Shown here: piece by piece, positions 5,010-5,349 of the stretch | Layout of the letters: every line of letters starts with the position of its first letter | Numbering within the stretch: position 1 is the stretch's first letter | Source: Dysgonamonadaceae bacterium | Lineage (GTDB): Bacteria; Bacteroidota; Bacteroidia; Bacteroidales; Azobacteroidaceae | Assembly: GCA_031282925.1 (NCBI GenBank) | Contig: JAITCT010000282.1 | Location: forward strand, 1 to 5,349 | Length of the DNA stretch: 5,349 nucleotides | Reading direction: 5' to 3' | The notes under the pieces: generated by a model | What the model was told of the DNA's origin: nothing | What the model saw: only the letters and a program-made list of their open reading frames with translations | The model's database searches: none | Program-made: the position numbers and the translations under genes

Positions 5010-5349
5010 AAAATGGAAAAACCTGTTTACAGGGTCATCAAAGTTAAGATTTTTTCTTGGTCTTCGATTGATTTTATGCTGAATATTTTTGACAAATTCG
5101 TCATCGCAATTAATAAAAGGCTGTTTTTCAGGTATATACTGACGGATTAATCCGTTGGTGTATTCATTCAGTCTCCGCTCCCATGAGGAATATGGATGTG
5201 CAAAATAATATTCGGCATCCAGTTTTTGAGCAATTTTCTTATGTTCATAAAATTCGCTGCCATTATCGGAAGTGATGGAATGAACGAAGTTTTTATAGGG
5301 CATCATCATCAGGAACAGTTCCTTTGCCGGCGCTTTCGCATTTTTGCCA
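4992..5349 (-). CDS. IS30-family transposase, C-terminal part
   Basis: Only the end of the gene is in the window: about 118 residues, with the 5' part beyond the right edge. The frame stays open from the edge, so the ATG codons at 5301-5309 are internal. It encodes the second half of the IS30 catalytic core. SITSDNGSEF carries the second catalytic aspartate (codon 5265-5267). FAHPYSSWERRLNEYTNGLIRQY carries the catalytic glutamate (codon 5163-5165). They are separated by 33 residues, the DD(33)E spacing of the family. The tail NRRPRKNLNF and closing VALVT are typical, so the 3' end is complete. Family members usually read WERGxNENTNGL, whereas this one has WERRLNEYTNGL, a modest divergence that may or may not affect activity. 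The first aspartate and the HTH region cannot be judged here. Confidence 0.88.
   Translation of the reverse strand, partial: GKNAKAPAKELFLMMMPYKNFVHSITSDNGSEFYEHKKIAQKLDAEYYFAHPYSSWERRLNEYTNGLIRQYIPEKQPFINCDDEFVKNIQHKINRRPRKNLNFDDPVNRFFHFVALVT

Larger units (their letters stand above)
4986..5349 (-). mobile_element. IS30-family insertion sequence, partial
   Basis: The element comprises the transposase 3' end and a probable terminal repeat, and continues beyond the right edge. It lies upstream of the DHOD-like/CPBP unit in the same orientation, with its end about 25 nt before the -33 element of that unit's promoter. Any read-through from the transposase gene would enter the unit. The left boundary is an estimate. 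Confidence 0.65.

Overview
The window looks like chromosomal DNA from a member of the Bacteroidales (Bacteroidota). Three things point there. Both usable promoters fit the Bacteroidota sigma factor pattern (TTTG or TTG about 20 nt upstream of TAnnTTTG). The starts lack clear Shine-Dalgarno sequences and lie in A/T-rich leaders. The partial IS30 transposase and the dihydroorotate-dehydrogenase-like protein are of kinds common in this phylum. I cannot name the genus.

Layout. Positions 1-644 hold no gene I can support. They contain a terminator-like hairpin near the left edge and then a dense cluster of GC-rich palindromes and short repeats (about 94-575), including a nested inverted repeat of about 100 nt at 448-547. 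A promoter at 645-677 starts a two-gene + strand unit: an XRE-type HTH/cupin regulator (702-1277) and an acyl-CoA synthetase of the ACSF2/YngI type (1325-2965). Converging on it with only 14 nt between stop codons is a two-gene - strand unit, read from right to left: a dihydroorotate-dehydrogenase-like TIM-barrel protein (4894-3917) and, 4 nt downstream, a CPBP-family intramembrane protease (3912-2980). Its promoter lies at 4930-4961. The right edge (about 4986-5349) is the 3' end of an IS30-family insertion sequence on the - strand, cut off by the window.

How the genes may work together. The regulator/ligase pair reads as a small fatty-acid or carboxylic-acid activation module, in which the cupin domain could sense a ligand related to the ligase substrate; this is inference from adjacency. 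The second unit pairs a flavoprotein-like barrel that lacks the class 1 DHOD catalytic cysteine with a membrane protease that keeps its three catalytic motifs. The tight spacing implies co-expression, but no joint function can be read from the sequence. I found no CRISPR array, tRNA, rRNA or obvious defence system. The least explained part is the palindromic repeat cluster at the left.
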